Numbered from the stretch's first letter, positions 43,691 through 52,926 are shown. The stretch: 64,000 nt of DNA from Pseudonocardia autotrophica (GCF_000717175.1 NZ_JNYD01000011.1:1-64000), one strand, 5' to 3'. Translations and numbers: made by a program. The notes: generated by a model from the sequence alone, not told the origin.

Positions 43691-44265
43691 AGTACCGGGA
43701 GCTGGGGATCTCGGGGGCGTGGGTGTTCGAGCCGCCGGTGTTCCCGGACCGGCGTGGGGTGTTCGTGGCACCGTTCCAGGGGCCGGTGTTCCGCGAGGCG
43801 CTGGGCTTCGACCTGGACGTCGGGCAGACGAACCACTCGGTGTCGCGGCTCGGGGTGGTGCGGGGCGTGCATTTCGCGGACGTGCCGCCGGGGCAGGCGA
43901 AGTACGTGTCGTGCCCGTCGGGGCGGCTGCTCGACGTGATCGTGGACGTGCGGGTGGGGTCGCCGACCTTCGGGCGGTGGGAGGCCGTGGAGCTGGACGA
44001 CGGTTCTGACTCAGGGTCCATGCGGGCGGTCTACATCGCCGAGGGGTTGGGGCACGCGTTCGTCGCGCTGGAGGAGGCGACGGTGATGGCCTACCTGTGC
44101 TCGACGCCCTACAACCCCTCCGCCGAGCACGGCATCTCGCCGCTGGACCCGGAGCTGGGGCTGCCGTGGCCGTCGGATCTCGAGTTGGTCCTGTCCGACA
44201 AGGACCGGGACGCGCCCACCCTCGCCGAGGCGAAGGAGCAGGGGATCCTGCCGGTGTACCGGTAA
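43687..44265 (+). CDS. rmlC: dTDP-4-dehydrorhamnose 3,5-epimerase
   Basis: Third step of the rhamnose pathway. A 192-residue cupin with DRRGVFVAPF, VVRGVHFAD (catalytic His62), CPSGRLLDVIVDVRVG, YIAEGLGHAFVAL and GLPWPSDLELVLSDKDRDAP. The position in an rmlB-rmlC operon fixes the assignment; the other RmlC-like gene at 8388 belongs to a different sugar operon. GTG 43687 overlaps rmlB by four bases. Confidence 0.95.
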   Translation: MKYRELGISGAWVFEPPVFPDRRGVFVAPFQGPVFREALGFDLDVGQTNHSVSRLGVVRGVHFADVPPGQAKYVSCPSGRLLDVIVDVRVGSPTFGRWEAVELDDGSDSGSMRAVYIAEGLGHAFVALEEATVMAYLCSTPYNPSAEHGISPLDPELGLPWPSDLELVLSDKDRDAPTLAEAKEQGILPVYR

Positions 44266-44387
44266 GGCCGCCCGAGGCAGGGTGATCACCGCCGGTGGAC
44301 GCGGAGGGTCGGGAATCGACCGCTCTGGTCCGCGACTCATGATCATGGTTCGGAAGGGCTCGGGCGCTTCGGTACCGATGCCCGGGA

Positions 44388-47300
44388 TCAGCGGCCGAGG
44401 GGGACCAGATGGCGGTCGAGTTCGTGCTCCACGGACTCGGCGGCGGCGAGGGCGAGGACCTCGTTGGCGACGGCGTCGACGCGGACGTTGGTGAGGGCGG
44501 GACCGGCGAGCAGCGCGTCGACGATCGCGAGCAGCCGGACGCCCGAGGGACGGGGTTGGGGGCTCACCACGGGTTGCGCCCCGTCGAGTGCTGCCTTGAG
44601 CCCGGTGACCTGGTCCGACGGCGGCGGGATGAGGGGGAGCGAGGCGCTCGGTCCGTCGCCGAGCAGCAGGGGGAGCCAGGCAGGCCGGACGCGGTCGAGA
44701 TCGAGCAGGGTGCCGCGGAGGTCCTCGCGGCCGGGCGTGATCCACATGCGGCCGTCGGAGTCGCGGATACTGCCGGTCGCGCGGTGGTCGACCTCCTCGG
44801 CGACGTCCTGCCAGCGGTTGTCGGGGTCCGCCGGCACCCAGGGGCCCGGCGGCCGCTCGGCGAACACCGTGCGGCGCACGCAGACCGTGTTCCCGATGTG
44901 GTCGCCGCCCGTGAGCTGCAAGGACACGATCTCCAGCGTGACGGCGACGGCCGAGCCCTTCACGGGCTCGCGGGCCGCGAAGAAGCGGGGCGGGCCGCCG
45001 TCGCGGTCGGTTCGGAGCGAGCGGTTGAGGAGGCGTTGGAGCTGACCGAGCTCCAGGTCGAGGGTGGCGAGCTGGGAGCGGAGGGCCGGGTCGGGTGTCT
45101 CGGCCTTCGCGGCGGGTGTTCCGGTTTGGGCTGGTCCGGCGGCCTGTGCGGCGGCTGCTGCGACCGCCGTACCTGCGGCAGCCTCGGGGACGGTCGGTGC
45201 TTCCGCGGCGGCACGCTCCTCGAACAGTTCGTCGTCCGACGGGGTGGTGGGCTCCGGGATCTCCTCGACGACGGTGCGCCTCGGGCGGTCGGTCGGCTCG
45301 GCCGCCGCTGCTGTCACGGTGGGTGTCGCCGGTGGCTCGTCGGCGTGGGCCGGCTGCTTCGAGTCGGTCGGGCCCCCCGCCCGTGTTTCTGCTGCTTCGG
45401 TCGGCTGGTCGGGGCTGGTGGGCGCGGTGGGCTCGGCTTCCGCGGTCGAGGGCTCGTCGGTGTCGGACGGCTGCGTGTCCGCCGCGGGCCTGTCTCGACC
45501 TGCGCTCGCCTGCGCCGCGACGGCTCCGATCCCAGCTGACACAGCTCCCGCCGAGGACGGCTGCGCCGCCGCGTGGCGCTCCGAGGCGGTTTCCTGAGCT
45601 TCGGCCGAGGCCGCGTCGGTCGAGGCGGTAGCTCCGGCGTCTCCCGAGGCCAGCGGCGCGACGCCGGCCGGCGCGGTCTGCGGCTCCCGCTGCTCGGGTC
45701 CGGGCTGGTCCTGCTGCGTCGACTCGCTCTCGGGGGCGGCGGGAGGAGCGGCCTCAGCCGTGGCCGCCGACGGCGCTTCCCGCTTCTCACCGGGTTGTTC
45801 CTCGCTGCGATCGGACGGTTGAGCCTCGCCGAGGTGGGCTGCGGTGGTGATCGCCCCGGACGCCAGTGCTTCCCCGTCGTCGACCGGCTCCCCCTCGCCA
45901 CGGTCCGATGCCTGGTCGCCGCCGCGACTGGACGGCGCGCCCCCGGGCTCGCCCGACGCCTCTGCGTTCGATCGCTCCGCCGACTCGGCCCCGCCGCGGC
46001 CGGGCGACTCGTCCCCGATCCGATCCGACGGTTCTGCTTCGCTCCCACCAGGCCGCGCGCCGCCGCGCTCCGACGCCGGCCCGACCTGCCGCTCCGCCGG
46101 CTCGGCGCCGGCGACCGACGCCCCGGCTCCGGTGCCGCCGGATGGTCCGTCCCCTCCGCGATCCGACGGCTCTGTTCCGCTCCGATCAGGTCCTGCTGTT
46201 CCGGGCGCCGGCGCGTCCCGCTGCTCCGCCGAGTCGGTCCCGCCGCGGGCGGTCGGCTCGGCTTCGCTGCGATCGGGCGTGCCGGCGTCGTCGCGGCTGG
46301 AGGGCCGGGCCTCGCTGCGAGGAGACGGTTCGGCCTCGCGTCGTGGCGACGGTTCGACCTCGCGGGGGGTGGGATCGGCCTCCTGGCGCTCGGCTGCGAC
46401 CTCGCCCGCGGCGAGCACTCCGGCGGCCGTGGCGGCGCTCGAGGCGGCGGGGAGGGGGCGGGAGTCGGGCGGGAGCACCTCGGTCGGCTCGGGCTCGGCT
46501 TCCTCGCGCATGCGGGCCCAGCGGGCGTCGGCCTCCTGCTGCGTGCGGCGCCCTCGCTTCGCCTTCCCGCGACCGAGGTCCCGGCCGCGCGTCAGCCAGG
46601 ACCTCTCCTTCCGAGCCTTCGGTGCCTCGGCGCCCGTCGGCCGGTCGGCGCGGTCGAGGTCGCCTCGGCCGGCAGAGCCCTCCGGCGCCCTGCCGCCGGT
46701 CGCCGCCCTGCCGGGTGCTCCGGCTTCTGCGCTGCGGGATCCGGCGCTGCCGGCCGCCCCGCCAGGTCCTGTGCGGTCGGAGTCTGCGCGGCGGGCTGAT
46801 GGGCCACCTGCGGCCCCGGCATCTGCGCTGCCGGCTCCTCCGCCGCCGAGTGCCGCGCCGCCGAGTGCTGCGCCGGCGGCCGCCGCGCCGCCGGCCGCTG
46901 CCGCAGCAGCTCCTGCGTTACCGAAGCCCCCGCCGCCGGTCCCGCCGCCGCTCGTCTCGCCGCCGCTCGTCTCGCCGCCGCTCGTCTCGCCGCCGCTCGT
47001 CTCGCCGCCGCTCGTCTCACCGCCGCTCGTCTCACCGCCGCTCGTCTCACCCGCGGTCTCGGAGCCGCGATCGGCCCGGCCAGTGCCCACTCCGACGCCA
47101 CGGCTCCACTCCCGACCGTCGCCCGGCGGCACCCCCAGGTCGGTAGAGCGGACGCCCCGCTCGTCCTCCGGACCCGGGCGCAGCGGCTCGAGGTCGTCGT
47201 CCTCCCGCGCCCTGCTCCGGCGCCATCCGCGCCCGCGCCACTCCCGGAAGGCGGCGGGCCGGCCACCCCCGTCACCGGACTCGGGACGGTCGGAGGAAGC

Positions 47301-47831
47301 GGACCGCGGGCCGATCCCGCCCCGTCGCCACAGCAACGCCACTCCGACGACGGCGAGCACGGCGAGCACCAGCGCGGGGAGCGCGAGCTGCCACCCCGTC
47401 CACCACGACGCCTGCGGGTAGGGCGCGACCGCGGGCAGGGGGAGCGGGGCGCTGCGCTCGGCGGGTGGGAGGCCGAGGCGGACCAGGCCGTTGGACGCCG
47501 CCTGGTTGCCCGCGTCGAGCCGGAGCGCGGACTCGTAGGCGGAGCGGGCGAGGTCGGTGCGGCCCTCGATCTCGGCGGCGGAGCCGCGGGCGGCGTCGGT
47601 GTAGGCCATCGTGTAGCGGTCGCCGACCTCGGTGAGCCCGTCGTCCGCGCACGCGCCCTCGTTGCGCACCTGGGCCCGCGCGAACAGCTCCGCGGCCTGC
47701 GCGAGCTGGCCCTCGTCGACGAGCCCGCGCGCCTGGTCGCACAGCGGGGTCGGGCCCGAGGTCGCGCAGCCCGCGAGCCCGGCGAGGCCCGCTGCCGCGA
47801 CCAGGGCCAGGGCCGCCCGCCGGAAGTGCAT
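44388..47831 (-). CDS. Very long low-complexity lipoprotein with TPR-like N-terminus
   Basis: No function is known. From ATG 47831 the protein has 1147 residues. It starts with a lipoprotein signal (lipobox LAGC, Cys at ~22), a short tetratricopeptide-like helical region (~30-115), a membrane helix (~145-165, LALPALVLAVLAVVGVALL), then about 750 residues of Glu/Ser/Pro/Ala-rich disorder with seven GGETS repeats, and a conserved-looking globular end (~920-1147) with LELGQLQRLLNRSLRTD and WVPADPDNRWQDVAEEVDHR. Two upstream in-frame ATGs (47840, 47867) are possible. The disordered part may be a cell-wall-spanning linker. It converges with rmlC. Confidence 0.75.
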   Translation of the reverse strand: MHFRRAALALVAAAGLAGLAGCATSGPTPLCDQARGLVDEGQLAQAAELFARAQVRNEGACADDGLTEVGDRYTMAYTDAARGSAAEIEGRTDLARSAYESALRLDAGNQAASNGLVRLGLPPAERSAPLPLPAVAPYPQASWWTGWQLALPALVLAVLAVVGVALLWRRGGIGPRSASSDRPESGDGGGRPAAFREWRGRGWRRSRAREDDDLEPLRPGPEDERGVRSTDLGVPPGDGREWSRGVGVGTGRADRGSETAGETSGGETSGGETSGGETSGGETSGGETSGGETSGGGTGGGGFGNAGAAAAAAGGAAAAGAALGGAALGGGGAGSADAGAAGGPSARRADSDRTGPGGAAGSAGSRSAEAGAPGRAATGGRAPEGSAGRGDLDRADRPTGAEAPKARKERSWLTRGRDLGRGKAKRGRRTQQEADARWARMREEAEPEPTEVLPPDSRPLPAASSAATAAGVLAAGEVAAERQEADPTPREVEPSPRREAEPSPRSEARPSSRDDAGTPDRSEAEPTARGGTDSAEQRDAPAPGTAGPDRSGTEPSDRGGDGPSGGTGAGASVAGAEPAERQVGPASERGGARPGGSEAEPSDRIGDESPGRGGAESAERSNAEASGEPGGAPSSRGGDQASDRGEGEPVDDGEALASGAITTAAHLGEAQPSDRSEEQPGEKREAPSAATAEAAPPAAPESESTQQDQPGPEQREPQTAPAGVAPLASGDAGATASTDAASAEAQETASERHAAAQPSSAGAVSAGIGAVAAQASAGRDRPAADTQPSDTDEPSTAEAEPTAPTSPDQPTEAAETRAGGPTDSKQPAHADEPPATPTVTAAAAEPTDRPRRTVVEEIPEPTTPSDDELFEERAAAEAPTVPEAAAGTAVAAAAAQAAGPAQTGTPAAKAETPDPALRSQLATLDLELGQLQRLLNRSLRTDRDGGPPRFFAAREPVKGSAVAVTLEIVSLQLTGGDHIGNTVCVRRTVFAERPPGPWVPADPDNRWQDVAEEVDHRATGSIRDSDGRMWITPGREDLRGTLLDLDRVRPAWLPLLLGDGPSASLPLIPPPSDQVTGLKAALDGAQPVVSPQPRPSGVRLLAIVDALLAGPALTNVRVDAVANEVLALAAAESVEHELDRHLVPLGR
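46951..47055. repeat. 15-bp tandem repeat, seven units
   Basis: Six full units of CTCGTCTCGCCGCCG, the fifth and sixth with one G-to-A change, plus a diverged seventh. On the minus strand it encodes GGETS repeated seven times in the long lipoprotein. Near-identical units suggest recent expansion by slippage, so copy number may vary between strains. Confidence 0.95.
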
Positions 47832-48001
47832 GCGGCCCATCGTGGTCGGGTCGGGACGGCCGAACAACCCGAGCGGGTGACGAGGAGATCACCGGGTGTA
47901 TCCGTGCGGCCAACCGTCGTGCCCCCGGCCGACGGACGGACGAATCGCCCGGCCCGCCATCGGGCCCGGCGCCGGGACCGCCCGTCGGGTATCACCTGTC
48001 C

Positions 48002-49417
48002 ATGCAACCGCACGCCGTCCTCGCCTCGCTCGGTCCGCGCGACCGCGACGGCTTCGCGCTGCTCTCCGCGCCCGCGGTGCCCCGCCCGGAGCGGTACGCG
48101 TTGGGGCGCAGCCTGCGTCAGGGGGTGCCGCGGTCCGCGCTCGCGGCGTGGTCGCCGAGCAACCGGCGCATCGGGGCCGTCGAGTCGGTGATCGCGACGA
48201 ACGAGGGCCGGGTCTCACGGCTGGTCCCGGTGCGGATCGGGCGGATGAGCGCCAGTCCGTACGCCTTCCTGCGCGGTGCCGCCGCCCTGCACACCGCGGA
48301 CTTCGCGACCTTGCCCGCCACCGGGATCCGACCGGTGATCTGCGGCGACGCACACCTCGGCAACTTCGGCTTCTACGCCTCGCCGGAGCGCGAGCTCGTC
48401 TTCGACCTCAACGACTTCGACGAGGCCCACCCCGGCGCCTGGGAGTGGGACCTGCGCCGGCTGACGGCGAGCATCTGGGTGGCCGGCCGGGACAACTCCG
48501 CCACCGAGGAGCAGTGCCGGACGGCGGTCGCGCAGTGCGTCGACGCCTACCGCCGCCACCTCGAGCGGCTGGCCGAGGAACCCCTGCTGGCCCGCTCCTT
48601 CGAGCGGATCGGCGCCCAGGAGCTGCACGCGGGGGCGCCGCGCAAGAGCAGCCGCAAGGCGGTCAAGTCCGCCGCGCGCAAGGCCCGGCGCCGCACCAGC
48701 GACCGCGCGCTGCCCCGCTTCACGCAACGTGACGGGGCGGAGCGCAGCCTGGTGACCGAACCGCCGCTGATCACCCGCCCGGATCCCGCCCAGTACGAGC
48801 GGATCCTCGCCGCCCTCGACGAGTACCTGCGGACCCTGCCGCCGCACTGGGCGCGCGTGGTCGGCGGGTACCGGGTGGTCGACGTGGCGCACAAGGTCGT
48901 GGGCGTCGGGTCGGTCGGGCTGCGCGCCTACATCGCGCTGTGCGAGGGCTCCGGCGCCGACGACGTCCTGTTCCTGCAGCTCAAGCAGGCCCGCCGGTCG
49001 GTCGTCGCCCCCTACGTGCACGGCGACGACGCCTGGCACGCCCATCAGGGCCAGCGCGTCGTCGAGTACCAGCAGGCCCTGCAGACCGTGTCCGACCCGC
49101 TCCTCGGCTGGACGACCGTCGGCGACCGGCAGTACTACGTCCGGCAGTTCCGCGACATGAAGGGCGCGATCGTCCTCGACGGGATCGACGCGGCCACCCT
49201 CGCCGACTACGCCGCCGTCTGCGGCCGGCTGCTGGCCAAGGGGCACGCCCGGACCAGCGGCGCATCGATGATCAGCGGCTACATCGGCGGTGGCGGCAAG
49301 ATGCGGCAGGCCATGGGCCGCTTCGCCCGCGCCTACGCCGACCAAACCGAACGGGACTTCGACGAGCTGACCGGCGCGATCCGCCGCGGGGTCCTGCCGT
49401 GCGAGCCCGGGGTGTGA
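48002..49417 (+). CDS. DUF2252 family protein
   Basis: A 471-residue member of DUF2252, a kinase-like-fold family of unknown function common in actinobacteria. Typical segments are RMSASPYAFLRGAAALHTAD, VICGDAHLGNFGFYASPE, FDLNDFDEAHPGAWEWDLRR, QLKQARRSVVAPYV, GQRVVEYQQALQTVSDPLLG and YVRQFRDMKGA. The GDxHxxNFG and DFDE motifs resemble those of aminoglycoside-phosphotransferase-like kinases, so ATP-dependent phosphorylation is possible. The start ATG has no ribosome site. It is divergent from the lipoprotein gene. Confidence 0.88.
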   Translation: MQPHAVLASLGPRDRDGFALLSAPAVPRPERYALGRSLRQGVPRSALAAWSPSNRRIGAVESVIATNEGRVSRLVPVRIGRMSASPYAFLRGAAALHTADFATLPATGIRPVICGDAHLGNFGFYASPERELVFDLNDFDEAHPGAWEWDLRRLTASIWVAGRDNSATEEQCRTAVAQCVDAYRRHLERLAEEPLLARSFERIGAQELHAGAPRKSSRKAVKSAARKARRRTSDRALPRFTQRDGAERSLVTEPPLITRPDPAQYERILAALDEYLRTLPPHWARVVGGYRVVDVAHKVVGVGSVGLRAYIALCEGSGADDVLFLQLKQARRSVVAPYVHGDDAWHAHQGQRVVEYQQALQTVSDPLLGWTTVGDRQYYVRQFRDMKGAIVLDGIDAATLADYAAVCGRLLAKGHARTSGASMISGYIGGGGKMRQAMGRFARAYADQTERDFDELTGAIRRGVLPCEPGV

Positions 49418-49461
49418 GGCAGGTCCACCCGCCTGACATGCCCGGACCCCACGTCATGAGC

Positions 49462-49467
49462 TAGGTT
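49462..49467 (+). promoter_or_regulatory. -10 element for the gene at 49476
   Basis: TAGGTT ends eight bases before the GTG at 49476, with no ribosome site in between. This spacing predicts transcription starting at or next to the start codon (leaderless). Confidence 0.45.
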
Positions 49468-49475
49468 GTGCAGCC

Positions 49476-49721
49476 GTGAGCGTGGTGCAGACGGTGCTGG
49501 TCTTCGTGCTGCCGCCCCTGGTCATCTACGCGGTCGTCGCCCTGCTGACGGTCGCCCGGAAGACCGCGAAGCGGCCGAAGTACCGCACGGGTGAGAAGTG
49601 GGACTACGAGCCCGTGCTGTGGACGGCGAACCCCCAGGGGGCGCACCTTCCCGCGCACGTCGAGCACATCGAGCCGGCCGACGGGGTCGCGACGACCGGG
49701 GGTGCCCGTGGCCACTGGTGA
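49476..49721 (+). CDS. Small membrane protein, CtaJ-like (tentative)
   Basis: An 81-residue protein with one N-terminal membrane helix (VLVFVLPPLVIYAVVALLTV), a basic patch (ARKTAKRPKYRTGEKWDYEP) and a short acidic tail. Short proteins of this layout next to DUF5130 genes are conserved in actinobacteria and have sometimes been labelled as cytochrome aa3 oxidase subunit CtaJ; I cannot confirm that from sequence alone. Its end overlaps the start of the DUF5130 gene by 14 bases, so the two are co-expressed. Confidence 0.65.
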   Translation: MSVVQTVLVFVLPPLVIYAVVALLTVARKTAKRPKYRTGEKWDYEPVLWTANPQGAHLPAHVEHIEPADGVATTGGARGHW

Positions 49722-50208
49722 GCACGGCGGGCACGGCCACGGTGCCGTCGCCACCATCGACCCGGACAGCCTGCCGGAGGGCGCGGTCGTCACCGGCTCC
49801 GGCCGGGTGTCGGCCGCCGAGATCTTCACCGAGCCGGACACGTCCGGCCAGGTCCCCTTCACGACCCCGCAGCTGTCCCGGCTCGACGAGGCGCTGACCC
49901 TCGCCAGCCGCGAGTCCGGCCTGCTCTTCGCGATCTTCCTGGGCGACCTCGGCCCCAAGCCGGAGACGCGCGCGGCCGAGCTGCAGGCCTCGCTCGAGCG
50001 TGCCCCGGAGTCCGTGCTGGTCGCGGTGAGCCCGGGCCAGCGCGTCGTCGAGGTCATCACCGGTTCCGAGGCGAAGCTGCGGCTGCCGGACCGGGGCGCC
50101 AAGCTCGCCGTCATGAGCATGGTGGCCTCGTTCAAGGAGAGCGACCTGCTGGGCGGGCTGCTCAGCGGCCTGCGCATGCTCGCCGACCAGGCCGGTCCGC
50201 GCCGCTGA
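49708..50208 (+). CDS. DUF5130 (TPM-like) domain protein
   Basis: A 166-residue cytosolic protein with GEHGGHGHG at the start and the domain signature GAVVTGSGRVSAAEIFTEPD, then ESGLLFAIFLGDLG, VLVAVSPGQRVVEVITGSEA and AKLAVMSMVASFKESDLLGG. DUF5130 resembles the TPM fold of Psb32/YgcG-type proteins; function is unknown. GTG 49708 was chosen (GTG 49702 is also possible). Two hairpins follow the stop. Confidence 0.75.
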   Translation: MATGEHGGHGHGAVATIDPDSLPEGAVVTGSGRVSAAEIFTEPDTSGQVPFTTPQLSRLDEALTLASRESGLLFAIFLGDLGPKPETRAAELQASLERAPESVLVAVSPGQRVVEVITGSEAKLRLPDRGAKLAVMSMVASFKESDLLGGLLSGLRMLADQAGPRR

Positions 50209-50220
50209 CGGAAGAGTGAG

Positions 50221-50242
50221 CACGGCCCGGGAGCGGGCCGTG
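50221..50242. terminator. Perfect 9-bp hairpin after the DUF5130 gene
   Basis: Arms CACGGCCCG (50221-50229) and CGGGCCGTG (50234-50242) with a 4-nt loop, 13 bases after the stop codon. A GC-rich stem at this place is likely a transcription terminator; there is no T-run, as usual in high-GC actinobacteria. Confidence 0.6.
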
Positions 50243-50250
50243 CCACACCG

Positions 50251-50274
50251 CCATCACGCAATCGTGCGTGATGG
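50251..50274. promoter_or_regulatory. Second perfect hairpin / palindrome before the response regulator
   Basis: Arms CCATCACGCA (50251-50260) and TGCGTGATGG (50265-50274), 4-nt loop, only eight bases after the previous hairpin. It is less GC-rich than a terminator stem and could be a dyad operator for the regulator gene starting at 50423, or the second half of a tandem terminator. Confidence 0.45.
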
Positions 50275-50422
50275 GTAGGGCTCGTCAGCCATATGGTGCA
50301 ATCATGTGGGCAAGGCGTACGGATTCCCCCACGCCCCGGGTCGTAGCGCGGACCTGGTGGGCGAATCGGTGCCGTCTGAGTACCGTCCGTCGGACCCACA
50401 GCGAAAGCCACCGTCGTAGTCC

Positions 50423-51127
50423 ATGAGCGAACCGACACGGCACGACCCCGGGCGGAAGCCCCCGGGCGTCGGCACTCCCGTCGTGGTCGTCGACGACCAC
50501 GAGCTCGTCGCGACCTCGCTCGTGCTCAGCCTGCGCTCCGAGGGCATCGACGCGTCGCGCATCCGCCCGGCCGCCGAGCGCGGGATCCTCGCCGAGGCCG
50601 CCAAGCTCGAGCCCGGGCTCGTCCTGCTGGACCTGGACCTGGGCCGGGACGCGGAGGGCAACCGGATCGACGGCGTGGAGCTGGTCGGCCCGCTGCTGGG
50701 CGCCGGCTGGCAGGTCCTCGTCCTCTCCGGCAGCGCCGACCCGGCCCGCGTCGGCTCCGCGCTCGACGCCGGCGCGCTGGCCTGGGTGCCGAAGAACGCG
50801 CCGTTCCCGACGCTGCTCGCGGCCGTGCGCGAGGCCGTCGCCGGGCGTCCGGTGATGTCCGACGACCGGCGGCGCAAGTTCATCGACCTCTACCGCCGCA
50901 GACAGGCCGAACGCCGCGACCTGTCCGAGAAGCTCGGCAGGCTCACCCAGCGGGAGCGGGAGGTGCTGGCCGAGCTGGCCCGCGGCAAACGCGCCCAGGC
51001 CGTGGCCGATCACTTCGTGGTGTCGCTGGCGACCGTCCGCACGCAGATCCGCGCCGTGCTCACCAAGCTCGAGGTGAGCTCGCAGCTCGAGGCCGTGGCC
51101 CTCTACCGCCGGGCGACCGGGGCCTGA
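50423..51127 (+). CDS. NarL/FixJ-type response regulator
   Basis: A 234-residue regulator: receiver domain (~16-135) with VVVVDDHELVATSL and LVLLDLDLGRD (phospho-acceptor Asp near 74), and a C-terminal LuxR-type helix-turn-helix (~165-228) with LTQREREVLAELARGKRAQA and FVVSLATVRTQIRAVLTKL. The histidine kinase gene at 51284 follows, forming a pair. No clear ribosome site precedes ATG 50423. Confidence 0.9.
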   Translation: MSEPTRHDPGRKPPGVGTPVVVVDDHELVATSLVLSLRSEGIDASRIRPAAERGILAEAAKLEPGLVLLDLDLGRDAEGNRIDGVELVGPLLGAGWQVLVLSGSADPARVGSALDAGALAWVPKNAPFPTLLAAVREAVAGRPVMSDDRRRKFIDLYRRRQAERRDLSEKLGRLTQREREVLAELARGKRAQAVADHFVVSLATVRTQIRAVLTKLEVSSQLEAVALYRRATGA

Positions 51128-51228
51128 TCCGCTGTCGCGGCCGGCCGCGGGCACGCGTGTCGGGCGAACGCCTGACCGCCGTTCGGCTGAGGTCCATCGT
51201 CCGCCGCGTACCGGGGTCCCCGCATACC

Positions 51229-51234
51229 TAAGAT
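51229..51234 (+). promoter_or_regulatory. -10 element upstream of the histidine kinase gene
   Basis: TAAGAT at 51229-51234 is a good -10 match in an otherwise GC-rich stretch. It overlaps the first in-frame ATG (51233), so transcription would begin near 51241 and the next ATG at 51284 becomes the likely start. Confidence 0.4.
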
Positions 51235-51283
51235 GGATGAACGGCGCGCCCGGAGCGCGCCCGGGGAGGGGGTCCTCGGGGTC

Positions 51284-52804
51284 ATGGCGACCGGTGTGAC
51301 GAGCGCGGTGGGGCGGCTGCGGCGTGCGCGCTTCACCTCGCGCCTGGCCGTCGACGTGGGTGCGCTGCTCGCGCTCTGCGCCGGGGTCGTCGTGCTGGCC
51401 TCGAGCCCGCGCGTGCTCGAGTGGCTCCACGAGGAGACCGCGTCGGACATCATCACGCTGGTCGGCGCCGGTGTCGGCGCGGCCGCCGCGATCCTGGCCC
51501 TGGTGGCCTCGCGGCTGCTCAACGAGGCCCGGCTCGCCTGGCTGGCGGCCGCACTCGTCCTCTACTGCCTCGTCGTGCTGCCGTGGGGCGTCTCCGCGCC
51601 GGCGGGCACCATCTCGTCCGCGACCCAGGTCTCGCGGCTCCTCGCCCACGCCACGGCGTTGGTGCTGCTGGTCTTCGCGCTCCGGTCGCCACGGCGGATG
51701 GGCACCTGGGGCGGCTGGGTGATCATGCTCGGCGGTGCGGTCCTCGCCGTGCTCGCCCTGTTCCTGGTGCCGGACCTCGGGCCGGTGACCCGGCTGGTCG
51801 CGGGCCCGGTCAGCTCGGTGGTCGTCGTCGCGGGCTGGGGCGGCGCCGCGGTGCTCGCGGTGATCGACGCGGCGCGCCGGCAGAGCACCACCCGGCTGCG
51901 GGTCGGGCTCGGCCTCGTGGTCCTGGCCGGCGCGCAGCTCTACCGGCTGACCACCCCCATGGGGCCGCCCGTGCCGGACCTCGTGTTCCCGGCGCTGCGG
52001 CTCGTCGCGATGGCCGTGCTGCTGCTCGGCCTGCTCCAGCTCGTCCAGCGGGGCCTGCGCTCGCTGCAGGAGGAGAACTTCGAGCAGCAGGAGGAGCTCG
52101 CCGTCGCCGCGCTGCACATGGAGCGCGCCGCCGCGCACACGGCCGAGCGCAACCACGAGCTGCGCAACGGCCTGGCGGGGCTCGCCGGCATCACCCACCT
52201 GCTCTCCGCCGAGGGCGAGGGACCCGACCACGAGCGGCTGCGCAGTGCCGTCCTCGCCGAGCTCGGCCGCCTGCACACCATCCTCGAACGCTCGGCGGAC
52301 CCGCTGGAGCTCGAGGAGGACCTCGCCGAGGTCGACGCCCCGGGCTCCTACGAGGTCGAGCCGATGCTCGCGGGCCTGGTGGCGCTGCAGCGGGCGCGGG
52401 GCCGGGACGTGTGCCTCGAGGTGGCCGACGGGCTCGCCGCGACCGGGGACCCCGCGGTGGCGGCCCAGATCGTCACGAACCTGTTGGCCAACTGTGAACG
52501 CCACGCCCCGGGAACCCCCGTCACGGTGACGGCGTTTTCCGAACATGACGACGTGGTAATCGAGGTCAGGGACCACGGACCGGGCCTCCCCCCGGGGAAG
52601 GAGCGCGAGGTTCTCGGACGGGGTGTGCACGACGCCCGCGCCGGCGGTTCCGGACTGGGGCTCCACATCAGCAGGGAGCTCGTGGAGGGCCAGGGAGGGT
52701 CCCTGACCCTGCGGACGGTGGACGGTCCGCGCGGCTGTGCCGCGACGGTCACTCTTCCGGCCGTCGACGCGAATCGACCGGCCACCGACACCGTCGCGCG
52801 GTAA
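51284..52804 (+). CDS. Membrane sensor histidine kinase
   Basis: A 506-residue kinase. The N-terminal half contains about seven hydrophobic helices (~20-260). A dimerisation helix follows with ERNHELRNGLAGLAGITHLL, whose His is the probable phosphorylation site, and then a HATPase domain with VTNLLANCERHAPGTPVTVT (N box), VIEVRDHGPGLPPG (G1) and GGSGLGLHISRELVEGQGG (G2). It presumably phosphorylates the regulator at 50423. An earlier ATG (51233) would add 17 residues, but a probable -10 box overlaps it. Confidence 0.88.
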   Translation: MATGVTSAVGRLRRARFTSRLAVDVGALLALCAGVVVLASSPRVLEWLHEETASDIITLVGAGVGAAAAILALVASRLLNEARLAWLAAALVLYCLVVLPWGVSAPAGTISSATQVSRLLAHATALVLLVFALRSPRRMGTWGGWVIMLGGAVLAVLALFLVPDLGPVTRLVAGPVSSVVVVAGWGGAAVLAVIDAARRQSTTRLRVGLGLVVLAGAQLYRLTTPMGPPVPDLVFPALRLVAMAVLLLGLLQLVQRGLRSLQEENFEQQEELAVAALHMERAAAHTAERNHELRNGLAGLAGITHLLSAEGEGPDHERLRSAVLAELGRLHTILERSADPLELEEDLAEVDAPGSYEVEPMLAGLVALQRARGRDVCLEVADGLAATGDPAVAAQIVTNLLANCERHAPGTPVTVTAFSEHDDVVIEVRDHGPGLPPGKEREVLGRGVHDARAGGSGLGLHISRELVEGQGGSLTLRTVDGPRGCAATVTLPAVDANRPATDTVAR

Positions 52805-52926
52805 GGCAACTGCGGACACCGTCGGGCGTCTCACCTCACCTGGTGATTCCCCGCAGGGGTCGATCGGTTGCATACTGTGGCGCATCCGGCCCCCCGAGGC
52901 CGGTCGGAAGAAAGGTGGGATCCCGA

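Noticed and set aside
45844..47421. Long Ser/Pro-rich frames opposite the repeat-rich lipoprotein
   Set aside because: Low-complexity shadow sequences. The minus-strand frame has a lipoprotein signal, a membrane helix and a non-repetitive C-terminal domain.
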